Under the pieces are notes generated by a model. It had not been told where the DNA came from, did no database searches, and saw nothing but the letters and a program-made list of their open reading frames with translations. From Effrenium voratum (taxonomy: Eukaryota; Sar; Dinophyceae; Suessiales; Symbiodiniaceae), in NCBI GenBank assembly GCA_963377175.1, contig CAUJNA010001590.1:1-64000 (forward strand): a stretch of DNA of 64,000 nt. The letters run 5' to 3'. The position numbers and the translations under genes were made by a program. Shown here one piece after another: positions 1 to 8,740 of this stretch. How positions within the stretch are numbered: position 1 is the stretch's first letter; every line of letters starts with the position of its first letter.

Positions 1-40
1 TAGGGCTCAACCCGGGCAACCGTGCATCTGGCGATGTTCT

Positions 41-1480
41 AACTGTGTGCCCCGTTAATTTAAACAAGAAGAAAACACAGGCCTTTTGTAGAATTGTGTT
101 TGGCTTGAGACGTGGGGATTTTAGTTGCAGCTGTGGTTTTAGCCCTAAACAGCCCCCAACGTCAAAGTTGACGATGTCCCATTCCCCCCCCTCCCGCCGG
201 TGAGAGTAAAATGAGTGCTGCTGCACTAGAAAGGAATAGGAAGCTGACCTGTAGGTCTACACAACACAGCGCGACTGAAACCCCAACGCCTTACGCCAAA
301 GGTGTTTTTTCCCGAAAGTATGTGTTTTCCTCCTATTTCAATTAGCGGGACCCACAGTTAGAACATCGGCAGATGCACGCTTGTCCGGCTTTAAACCGCA
401 ATCTTCGTGGGGGAGTGGGGTTGGGGGGGAACCTGGGAAGTGTTGGGCCTGGAAATCGGGAACTTTCAAGGGTTGAGGGCTGAAACATATGGTGGGGGGG
501 GGGGGGTTTGTTTCGGGTTCAAACCGGACAACCGTGCATCTGCCGATGCTCTAACTGTGGGTCCCGTGATTTGAAATTGGAAGAATACACATACTTCCTG
601 AAAATCAGTTTTGGCTTAAGGCGTGGGGGTTTCAGTTGCAATTGCGTCGTCTAGACCTAGAAGTCAGCTTCCTATTCGTTTCAAGTGCGGCAGCACTCGT
701 TTGACTCTCACCGGGGGTGGGGTGGGGTGGGGTGGGGTGGGGTGGGGTGGGGGGGTGCGAACCAGGGAAGTGTTGGGCCTGGAACTCGGCAAGTTTCAGG
801 TTGGGGTCTAAAACCATGGGCGGACTGCTCTTGTTTTTGTAGCCGTGAAACTTGTGTGTTTGTGTAAGTGTAGGGTTGAGGCTAGAGGGTAACGCTATTG
901 GCGGACTGCTCTTGTTGAAATAGGGTTGAAACTTATGGGTTTGTTCAAGGTTGAGGCCAGAGGGTTACAACATCTGAAGGGGGATTGTTTAGGGTAACTG
1001 TGTGCCCCGTTAATTTAAACAAGAAGAAAACACATGCCTTTTGTAGAATTGTGTTTGGCTTGAGACGTGGGGATTTTAGTTGCAGCTGTGGTTTTAGCCC
1101 TAAACAGCCCCCAAAGTCAAAGTTGCCGATGCCCCAGGTCGCCCCCCCTTCCCGCCGGTGAGAGTAAAATGAGTGCTGCTGCACTAGAAAGGAATAGGAA
1201 GCTGACCTGTAGGTCTAGACAACACAGCGCAACTGAAACCCCAACGCCTTACGCCAAAGGTTTTTTTCTCGAAAGTATGTGTTTTCCTCCTATTTCAATT
1301 AGCGGGACCCACAGTTAGAACATCGGCAGATTCACGCTTGTCCGGCTTTAAACGCAATCTTAGCGGGGGAGTGCGGCCTAGAAATCGGGAACTTTCAAGG
1401 GTTGAGGGCTGAAACATATGGTGGGGGGGGGGTTTGTTTTGGGTTCAAACCGGACAACCGTGCATCTGCCGACGTTCTAA
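41..1480. repeat. Tandem duplication of about 955 bp
   Basis: The sequence starting at 41 (AACTGTGTGCCCCGTTAATT) recurs at 996 with few differences, and similarity runs for about 450-500 bp in each copy. Both copies contain the same order of blocks: an AACTGTG block, a GC-rich pyrimidine run, and then the left arm of a fold-back element. The rest of each period is more diverged and rich in poly-G. No coding potential is apparent; the short open frames here are unconserved between copies. Confidence 0.8.
197..714. repeat. Fold-back element, copy 1 (long inverted repeat)
   Basis: The left arm (about 197-388) and right arm (about 524-714) are imperfect reverse complements of roughly 190 bp. They are separated by about 135 bp of G-rich spacer. 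Both outer ends carry CCGGTGAGAGT (or its complement) and both inner ends carry TTGTCCGG/CCGGACAA next to a CATCTGCCGATG block. The structure resembles a non-autonomous fold-back or MITE-like transposon. No transposase is seen nearby, and no target-site duplication could be fixed. Confidence 0.7.
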
Positions 1481-1628
1481 CTGTGGGCCCCGTTAATGGA
1501 AGCAGGACGAAAATACACGCTTGTTTAGCTTAAGGTGCAGGGATTTTAGTTGCAGTTGTGTTGTCTAGCCCTAGAGGTCAGCTTGCTCTTCCTTCCTGGC
1601 GCGGCAGCACTTATTTTACCCTCACCGG
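1155..1628. repeat. Fold-back element, copy 2
   Basis: This has the same organisation as the element at 197-714. The left arm lies at about 1155-1345 and the right arm at about 1450-1628, in inverted orientation, with a shorter G-rich spacer. The right arm is more diverged, for example GCTTGCTCTTCCTTCC where copy 1 has GCTTCCTATTCGTTTC, so the two copies have evolved separately since duplication. Confidence 0.65.
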
Positions 1629-2682
1629 AGGGGGGGGGGGAAAACTGGGAAATGGCCTGGACATCGGCAACTTTGAGGTTAGGGGCAAAACCACAGCTGC
1701 AAATAAAGTCCCCGCGCCTCAAGCTAAACACAATTCTTCAAAAGGCATGTAGTGTCTTCTTGCTTCCATTAGCGGGGCCCACAGTTAGAAGATCGGCAGA
1801 TGCACGCTTGTCCGCTTGAACCCCAAACAGACCGCCTCCGTGCGTTCTAGCCTTCAACTCTCAACGCTGAACAAACCCGAAGTCAGCTTCCTATTCCTTT
1901 CTAGTGCGTCAGCACGTTTTTCAATCTCACCAAGAAGCGGGGGGGAACTGGGAAGCGTCCGAATTGGAATTCAATAGTAAAAGGGTTGAAACACATGGAG
2001 GGGGGTTTGTTTAGGGTGCAATCGTGCGTCTGCCGACGTTCTAACTGTGGGCCCAGTCAATTGAAACTGGAAAAAACATGCTGTTTGAAGAATGGTTTCT
2101 AGCTTACCGCGAGGGGGGGGGGGCGTGAGAATAGAATGAGTGCTGCCGCACGAGAGAGGAACAGGAAGCCAACCTTTAGCCTCCCCATGAATGCTGCCGC
2201 TCTAGAAAGGAATAGAAAGCTGACCTCTAAACAACACAGATGCAACTGAAACCCCCGCGCCTTAAGGTGAAAGTCATTCTTCAATAAACATGTGTTCTTC
2301 CCTGTTTTAGGGAATGAGGCCCAGAGTTGTAGGCTTGAAGCTTCGGAGGGAGGAGGGCTAAGGACCGCAGGAAGACTTCTCGTTTTGGGCAAGGCTGTAG
2401 CTTCCAGCTATTGAATTGCATGTAATATGGTTAAACTTCGCTGCCCGCCAATGTCCATACATCCCCCCCCAATGTTCTAACTCTCAATGCCGCAACTGGC
2501 CAGGGATGCAAACATGGGGCTCGCGCGATGTTCTAAGTCGAAATACGGCGAGGCTTTTGCATTTTTTGACCTGGATGTTCTAACTGCTACTCGATTTTTT
2601 GGTTTAACTACCCACAGGTGTGACGTTCTAAGGCACGTTTGGTGAATTGTCGATGTTCTAACTTGAAGTCCGTCACTATAGA
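1629..2682. other. Degenerate fold-back debris, no gene
   Basis: This stretch contains further diverged pieces of the fold-back arms. Examples are a GTTCTAACTGTGGGCCC block near 2040 and a GAATGAGTGCTGCCGCACGAGAG block near 2135. The short motif GATGTTCTAA or GACGTTCTAA recurs at about 2530, 2575, 2627 and 2652. No coding region is supported. Confidence 0.5.
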
Positions 2683-2683
2683 C

Positions 2684-2699
2684 ATATATATATATATAT
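2684..2699. repeat. (AT)n microsatellite
   Basis: Eight uninterrupted AT dinucleotides. Confidence 0.9.
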
Positions 2700-2937
2700 G
2701 TACATCTACGCTATGGAATTCTGGTTTGCCTCTGGTTTTTTCTTAGTTCTCCCCTGTCCACCCGCCCTGTCCCAAAAACAGCACCGCTGCCAGTCTTCTG
2801 CGTGCGCGCAACGACCTGGACCTCAGGTTCAAACCCATCTTGGGCGACCCGAATCAGTGGAAGATTTCGCCAGTAAATGCTTGTGGGGGTCGTCCTGCAA
2901 ATCTCCCAATGTTGCCAATTGCTGACGACCACCACAC

Positions 2938-3262
2938 ATGAACCAAACCCGAAAAGCTGGGTCGGACAGCCGGGTCAAGACGGAGATGGCGGAAGCCGAC
3001 CTGGGAAAGCTGCAGCAGCTCTTCGCCGTGGAGGCGAAGCAGTACAAGCGCCCCGACATGAACGAGGACCTGAGGCTGGGCTTTGCCTCGAACGACTTCG
3101 CAGGAACGAAAGGGAACCGCCCAATGGAGCGACGGCGCCGAGATGGTCACGCTCGACTACTCGCACCTCACCAGCGTGCTCTGGGGGGTGTGCAAGGGCT
3201 TCCAGGCCAGGCTGGACGCTATGGAAGCCTGGCAGGCCCAGCGCAGGCCGAAGAACCAATAA
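2938..3262 (+). pseudogene. Frameshifted fragment with peptidase S74 (endosialidase chaperone)-like C-terminus
   Basis: Two reading frames form one plausible protein end. The frame running 2938-3110 encodes a segment containing NEDLRLGFASNDF. From about 3125 the +1 frame reads WSDGAEMVTLDYSHLTSVL and continues WGVCKGFQARLDAMEAW to a TAA at 3260-3262. A pattern like 'RLGF.A.D....G....LDYS.LT..LW......ARL.ALE' is typical of the C-terminal helix of the S74 intramolecular chaperone domain of tail-fibre-like proteins, which also occurs in large algal viruses and in some algae. One indel (or an unseen intron) separates the frames. The N-terminal part is missing, so a catalytic Ser/Lys could not be checked. 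Family assignment is by recall of the pattern and is tentative. Confidence 0.4.
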
Positions 3263-3414
3263 GAAACATGGCTGACACCCGCAGACACAAACCATCAAGG
3301 CTGTCATGGCTGACACAAACCCCGCACCGGCTTCGGCAGCATCGCGCAGACGCTGCAGCAGGCTCAGTCCCGTGACCCCAGCATCTCCAGAAAGGAAGTG
3401 AAGGCGTTTCTGGA

Positions 3415-3552
3415 CGGCCTGTGTGGAGTGTGGAGCGGGGAGTGGGAGTGTGGAGTGTGAAGCGGGGAGTGCGGAGTGGGGAGTGTGGGGAGGGGAGTGT
3501 GGGGGAGTGTGGAGTGTGGAGTGTGGTGTGGAGTGTGGAGTGAGGAGTGGGG
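3415..3552. repeat. GGAGTGT-type minisatellite
   Basis: This is a purine-rich run built from GGAGTGTGGAGTG and GGGGAGTG variants with no fixed longer period. It creates open frames on both strands that should not be read as proteins. Confidence 0.8.
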
Positions 3553-3562
3553 ACAGGCAACC

Positions 3563-4359
3563 AGAAGCGTACAAAAAACCAAAGATGAATATGCCGACAA
3601 GTCTTCGGATCGCAAGTAAGTGCAGCAGCTCAAGTAGATCTGTGACACGTGAAGTCGATCGTAAAAGGAGGAGATGTCATTTCAGGTCACATGAAACTAC
3701 AATCTGTGACATGGGAACGGCAGCGCGAGTAAATCTGTGACGTGGGATTCGCGTGTAAAAGCGCAAGAAGTCCTCAAGTCACAAGTACGGCAGCGCAAGC
3801 TGCGCTGTCAGTTGCAGGAGTACTACGAGACCTCTGGCAAGAAAATGCATTTTGTGCTTGCGTTCCCTGTGGTTTGGCAAGGTACATTCACCCAAGCGTC
3901 GTTTGGTGTTACAAGGGCGAGGCGGCAATGCAGCGGCTCCAGAAGCTGTGGAATGAAAACGAAGCCCTAGTTTCACCGAGAGAACGGCTGGCGCCGGCGC
4001 TTCGAGGGAACACCGCGTGAGTTGCAAGGGTTTCGTTGCTTGAGAATTGAACGGGCTGCTTCGCGAAACAAATGACAAATTACTTGCGGGGCAACCTCCG
4101 TGTGACTTGTGCTTGCCGGTGCCTCATGGGCTTTACACAGAAGTTTTTACTTGTGACATGTGCAGTGTAGGTTAGACTTGCAGATATTGGTGCTTGTACT
4201 TGCAACGCAGGAGGCCCGACTCAGGACCATCAAGCGTGCTCGTTCTTACTTTTGTGAAGTGGGAAGCTGAACTCTTTTGCCGTTGACATGCATGTTCCCA
4301 TGCACTCCCTCCATTGGTTTCTTCTCATGGGGCGTTCTGGCTGTGGTTTTCTGATCCCG
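3563..4359. other. Non-coding stretch with short direct repeats
   Basis: Blocks around 3615-3665 and 3715-3765 share 'AGTARATCTGTGACRYG' followed by CGTGTAAAAG or CGATCGTAAAAG, a degenerate duplication. The rest shows no supported gene. Confidence 0.4.
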
Positions 4360-4461
4360 TGAAAATTTACTAATTTTGCAAAAATAGGAAATTTCAATAG
4401 AAAATTCTTCGATTTTAGTAAATTTACTAAAATAGTAAATTTTATAGTAAATTTATTATTC
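4360..4461. other. AT-rich island with perfect 20-bp palindrome
   Basis: About 100 bp of almost pure A+T sits in otherwise GC-balanced sequence. Positions 4413-4432 (TTTTAGTAAATTTACTAAAA) are a perfect palindrome. The repeated word TAGTAAATTT flanks it on the right and GAAAATTTACTAATTTT lies on the left. It could be a cruciform, a matrix-attachment or replication feature, or the relic of a small inverted-repeat element. The sequence does not decide between these. Confidence 0.7.
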
Positions 4462-4920
4462 CCGCAGACTGAGGGTGCTGTCCAGCTTCGAAGCCAGCTC
4501 TGCAGTGAGCCGGTCGTCCAGGGACTGGATGTCAGCTGCGTTGTTGCAAGGCTGCCGTGTTCACGGCCAGGTCTGCCATTTGCGTTACCTCTCCGTTGTC
4601 TAAGACCTGCGGGATGTTCCCGGTGACTGCTCCTTCAAACATGTTTTCTTAGGAGTGACCGAACTCCGGTCGTGGGTTGTTACGCATTTGTAGCAACCGG
4701 TCTGGAAGAGGGAGGCGACTGCGGAAAACGGGCTCGATTGCTGGTGCTTGGCAAAGAGCCCAAACATGCCAACGAGGATCTGAGGAAAGTCTCGGATTTG
4801 TGCGTGGGACTGGTCGAGAAGACCGACCAGTTGCTCATACAAATCCCGAACCTACTTCGGAAAACGTGCGGTTATCACGAAGTGAGGCGTCGGAGGACTC
4901 ACTGTGGCTTTTTGCTGAGG

Positions 4921-5020
4921 CCGGCTGCGCGGGTTCGCTCGGAAGCGAGACCGGCTGTGCAGCTTCGCTCGGAAGCGAGACCGGCTGCGTGGCTTCGCTC
5001 GGAAGCGAGACCGGCTGTGT
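4921..5020 (+). repeat. 30-bp tandem repeat, 3.3 copies
   Basis: The unit is CCGGCTG-NNNN-GSTTCGCTCGGAAGCGAGA, repeated at 4921, 4951 and 4981 with a partial copy at 5011. Each unit contains the small hairpin TCGCT-CGGA-AGCGA. The period is a multiple of three, so it also yields a repetitive open frame, but no surrounding protein is recognisable. Confidence 0.8.
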
Positions 5021-5284
5021 TTAGCCGGCTTCCTTTGCAGCGCGTAACATCGGGGTGTTACGAATTTGTAACCCCGGCTGTCAGTAGTCATTTCACAACA
5101 ACCCAGTTGTCCCTGGAAGAGGCTGCTGGTGTCACAGGAACGATGACATGTAGAAACAATGACAAGCCCGGCTGGCTGCCGTGTCACCCCAAACACCCCG
5201 TAGCTCAGTCGGTTACCACGCCTCTCTCAGCAGCGCCCTGGCCCGATTCCTGGCTGCGTCGGTTGGCTGCCTTGTCATGGGCGA

Positions 5285-5482
5285 CACATGTGTCACAGAA
5301 ACGATGTTATATGTCACAGAAACGATGTCATCGCGGAATCGAAGACTTGTGTCGCTGAAACGACGACGCGTGCCGCAGACACGATGACTTCTGCCACGCA
5401 AACGGTGACATACCCCGCACAACCGAGGACACGGCGACACATCTGTCACAGAAACGATGTCATATGTCACAGAAACAATGTC
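5285..5482. repeat. Degenerate ~20-bp tandem repeat
   Basis: Variants of TGTCACAGAAACGATGTCAT occur about ten times, clearest at 5290-5335 and 5445-5480. The block is flanked by two copies of 'CTCTCTCAGCAGCGCCCTGGCC' (5222 and 5500), so the repeat lies inside a larger duplication. Confidence 0.65.
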
Positions 5483-6171
5483 AGTCGGTTGCCCCACCTC
5501 TCTCAGCAGCGCCCTGGCCTGGGGTGCTCAGCTGCACCGCCCCGGCTTGGCTTTGCCATTAATGACTCAATATTGACTCAAGAATGCCCTGGCATCGAGG
5601 CGTGGAAGACTGCAGAGCCGTTTATTGACGGAACAGAACGAGGTTTTCAGAAGTTCAGGAAATTAGCCATTTTATGCCCTTTTTCCACCCCGCGGAGCAG
5701 CGACACATTTGCGACACTACCCCGACACAAACGACACTTTGGCCGAAAAAGTGCTGATTATGCCTCCTTTTCGGGCCAAAACCGCAAATAAATAGGGGGC
5801 TATAAGACTATGTTCCTTACTACAGCATATTCAAGCTGCTTTCCAAGCTATACTTCTTTTCATCAATCTTCACTTCACCTCTTTGCTCCTGAATGACCGC
5901 ATCTCTCGGCTCCTCTTCTTGTCTTTCGTCAGCCTCTGCGCGATCTGCTTCCAGGTGCCAAGATGGTGATGGTCCTCTGCGAGTACCAACCTCCTGAATG
6001 CAAGGTTCCCCAAGATCGTGAGCTCCTGGCCCCGTGCCTAAATTGGGAAGCTGTTCTGAGGTCTGTGTTATTGTTGGTTACAATGTTCCATTGACTGCCA
6101 TTTGGCTCAAGTCACAAGTAGGGCTCAAGGTCTTGCATGAACTACGTTTGCACGTGATCGACCATAGAGAG
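5483..6171. other. No supported gene; leader region of the copia insertion
   Basis: Short frames only. The 16-base word CCCAAGATCGTGAGCT at 6009-6024 is repeated exactly just after the 3' terminal repeat of the copia element (18722-18737). A spliced-leader-like sequence lies at 6094-6111 (separate entry). Confidence 0.4.
6094..6111 (+). other. Possible relict dinoflagellate spliced leader
   Basis: ACTGCCATTTGGCTCAAG resembles the 3' part of the conserved 22-nt dinoflagellate spliced leader, which ends GCCATTTTGGCTCAAG. It has one T fewer and a divergent 5' end. Such relics mark re-integrated mRNAs in dinoflagellates. At this length a chance match is possible. Confidence 0.3.
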
Positions 6172-6364
6172 TGGAAAATACTTCATTCGCGCTGCAGCTG
6201 CGTGGATCACCATCGTGGTTATTGGTCCTTATCCCTTACAACAGTTTACACGGGTTCGGCTATAACGGTTTGACCGTATACGCCTTTCTACGTGGTTGGG
6301 TACACACAGCTGGAGGGTTCGGTGGACAGCGTCCCACGGGACGTCGCTTTGCCGTCTCTTGACA
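6172..6364 (+). repeat. 5' terminal direct repeat (LTR) of copia element
   Basis: About 190 bp, matching 18547-18721 at nearly every position through the central 150 bp. It has a 16-bp segment (ACGGGACGTCGCTTTG) not present in the 3' copy. A near-palindrome TATAACGGTTTGACCGTATA lies in the middle and could form a hairpin. The following TGGTTTATTGC (6368-6378) is a weak candidate primer-binding site. Outer boundaries are approximate because canonical TG/CA ends are not obvious. Confidence 0.75.
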
Positions 6365-6501
6365 GCTGGTTTATTGCGGGTACAGGAACTACAAAGGGAC
6401 AATAACCTACACGGTACAATGGCATCTTCAGCGAGCCCAAGTACTGCAACTTTTGGGAACGACAGCTCAGAGGGATCCAATGGATTGATGGCTCTGCGGT
6501 A

Positions 6502-8076
6502 ATGGATTTGGTCGCGGATTCGCAGGACGAACGGAGGATCCGCACTATTCAGCGACATATCCACACCTACAAGGTCATGGAAACAGATCGATGTTCATCA
6601 GGAGTCGAAGCAAAGAGGGTCTCCACCGAGAAGAACATCGTCTTCGCCTGCGACACCGCGGACGTCGCAGAAGGGCGTGAGGTCGACATCGAAAGGTGGG
6701 AGATCCAAATCACCCACAAGTGCCGAGTTTCGCGCCGCGATTAAAGAAAAGAATAAGATGTAGATGGAGATCGGGGAGTATCAGAAGACACTTGATGAAA
6801 TGTCGGCAGCAATGGCAAATCTTCATCAAGAAGACTATGGGAGCACCATCCGGATCCAAGAGCTGGAGAGACGATGTGAGATTGCCAGCAAGCAATCGGG
6901 ACATCTTGTGAGTCATCACCAACACCATATGGCGGAGGCCTGGCGCAAGTTTGAGGAGGAAGCCCAACAGATGCGCAAGGTGGAAATGAGCGCATATCAA
7001 TACGGGGAAAAGAAGGACATGGAGTCGAATGTTATGATGCAACAGATGAGACAAGCTGAGGGAACTATTATGGAGCAGAAACGGGAGATTGCAGTGATGA
7101 GATCCTATATGGCAAGCGAGAAGTCGGCCGCACAGGAATCAGCTATACATGCAACTCAAATACACCGTGAGGCTTCACAACAGATATCAGTTTACCAGCA
7201 ACAGATCAGAGGTATTGAGTCGTCTACATCTATCGAGAAGTTCAACGAAGAGGAGATGGTTCAAAGTCTGAAATCACACTCGTCAAACGCCCCGAGATGT
7301 ACTCGATGGAGGACACCAGGGAGCAGCTGATGACGAGACTGAATGACGTTACGACATTTGCAGAGCAAGAATCAAAGAGAGCAGAATGCTTGCTTCGTGA
7401 GAAGGAAGAGATCGTCAGACAGTATGAATCCGACGTGTTAAAGAAGGACCAGATGATTGCTATCGAGGGTGGTCATCGTCAAGATGCAATCTTGGAATTG
7501 GCCCAGGTCAGAGAAGCGAAACAAGAAGAACGGTGCACGATGGACGAGAAATCGAAGGAGGCCGAGTACTGGAGACTGACAGCTAAAGGAGTGTATGATG
7601 AGCACCTCGAGGAGATGCGCGAACTTCAGGGACAACTGAAGGAGCGGGAGGCGACGCTCAAACAAGAAGAGAGTTTCGTTCGTCAGCTCGATGCGGATAA
7701 CGAGGAACTCCGGACACTCAAGAAGCTGGAGATACAGGAGGCCTCGAGCAGTAAAGATGGACATCGTGAACGAGCAGTAATGAAACGCGCTGAGGGAGGA
7801 CCCCAAACTAGTTCGACTAGGGAAGACAAGAAGGTGACTGGGTTATACCCGTCATCATCATCTAATCTGATCCCTAATTCGTCGCTAGTGCCAGGTTCGA
7901 TTCTCTTTCCGTCTTTCGGTGATCCAATGATCGATGTACACCTATCACAGATGCAAGGGGTTGTTGGGCATGTCCCACAATCCGCTACTACGACTGGTGG
8001 TGGTGGTAATGGAGGGGGAAACGACGGTACTACACCCCCATTGGATTACAGTGGATTCTCACCCAGACAAGCCTAA
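6502..8076 (+). pseudogene. N-terminal coiled-coil region of copia polyprotein (frameshifted)
   Basis: Three frames overlap. The first is a short basic segment (6502-6744), continued in another frame through RAAIKEKNKM, then a TAG and MEIGEYQKTLDEM. The second is a 188-codon frame (6764-7330). The third is a 259-codon frame (7297-8076). The protein is heptad-like and rich in E, K, Q, R and L (for example ELERRCEIASKQ; LKEREATLKQEESFVRQL), strongly predicting a long coiled coil, followed by a Gly/Pro-rich tail near 7990-8030. Coiled-coil N-termini before gag occur in some copia elements and could drive particle assembly (inference). The TAG in the KEKNKM-to-MEIGEY junction looks like a Gln codon lost to a stop. 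Confidence 0.6.
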
Positions 8077-8740
8077 CTGGTGGTGGAGGGGGACCTCCAG
8101 GTGATCCACCCGATGCTGAGGACGAGGATGACGACGACGAAGAGGATGAGGAGGACGAGGAAGAAGAAGAAGAAGATGACAGTCGGACACGGAGGGGGCG
8201 CAGAAGATTGAGGGATGATCGCGAGATCAAGAACGAGAGACCGAGGATTTCAAGGAAAGAAGCTGAGAGGGTATCCATTCCCCCTTGGCCAAAGATCCAT
8301 CAACTCGACAACTGGAAGATGCAATTGCTGATGAATGTTCTAAGCGCATGCGCAGATCCAGATACCGACACGTGGACGAAATGGTTGGAACAGGCTCTTG
8401 GGTTAAACCCAGACCTCAATTCTCTGAGCGACTCCGGCGGCGACAGATTCGCTACAATAGACATCAAAATGGCCATGGGCATGCAGAACATGTTGAGACA
8501 AGCACCAGAGCACCAGACGAGGCCAAGGACGTGTACCTCGATGCTACGCGACATTCAGAACTGCGACATCAACAAGGGGTGATCGTGAAGGGACGAGAGT
8601 TGGTGGCATTGGTCATGCAATCATTCAGGACGTCTGATCGAACGGACCTTGTCTACCACATCGAGCACTTATTCAACCTTGACTTCCTGGAGACAAGAAT
8701 TTGGTTGTATTCAGGAACAAGTGGTATGATTTGTTGCTGA
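8030..8740 (+). pseudogene. Gag capsid-like region of copia element (two frameshifts)
   Basis: From about 8030 a new frame reads a Gly/Pro segment, then an extremely acidic run (8115-8180, Asp/Glu), then a basic segment and a helical region containing SIPPWPKIHQLDNWK. It continues to a stop near 8582. A second frame (to 8740) carries the rest, including VKGRELVALVMQSFRT. The segment 'PPWPK...L..W....' followed by helical sequence and a CCCH nucleocapsid fits gag proteins of dinoflagellate copia elements as remembered; the identification rests mainly on position. The capsid core continues in the next frame at 8701. Confidence 0.6.

Noticed and set aside
4921..5020. Short regularly spaced repeats that could be taken for a CRISPR array.
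   Set aside because: Repeats are directly adjacent with no unique spacers; it is a minisatellite.
5194..5265. tRNA candidate: TAGCTCAGTCGGTTA resembles an A-box and GCCCGATTCC a B-box about 35 bp later.
   Set aside because: D-, anticodon and acceptor stems do not pair, and the same flanking words recur at 5490 without the A-box.
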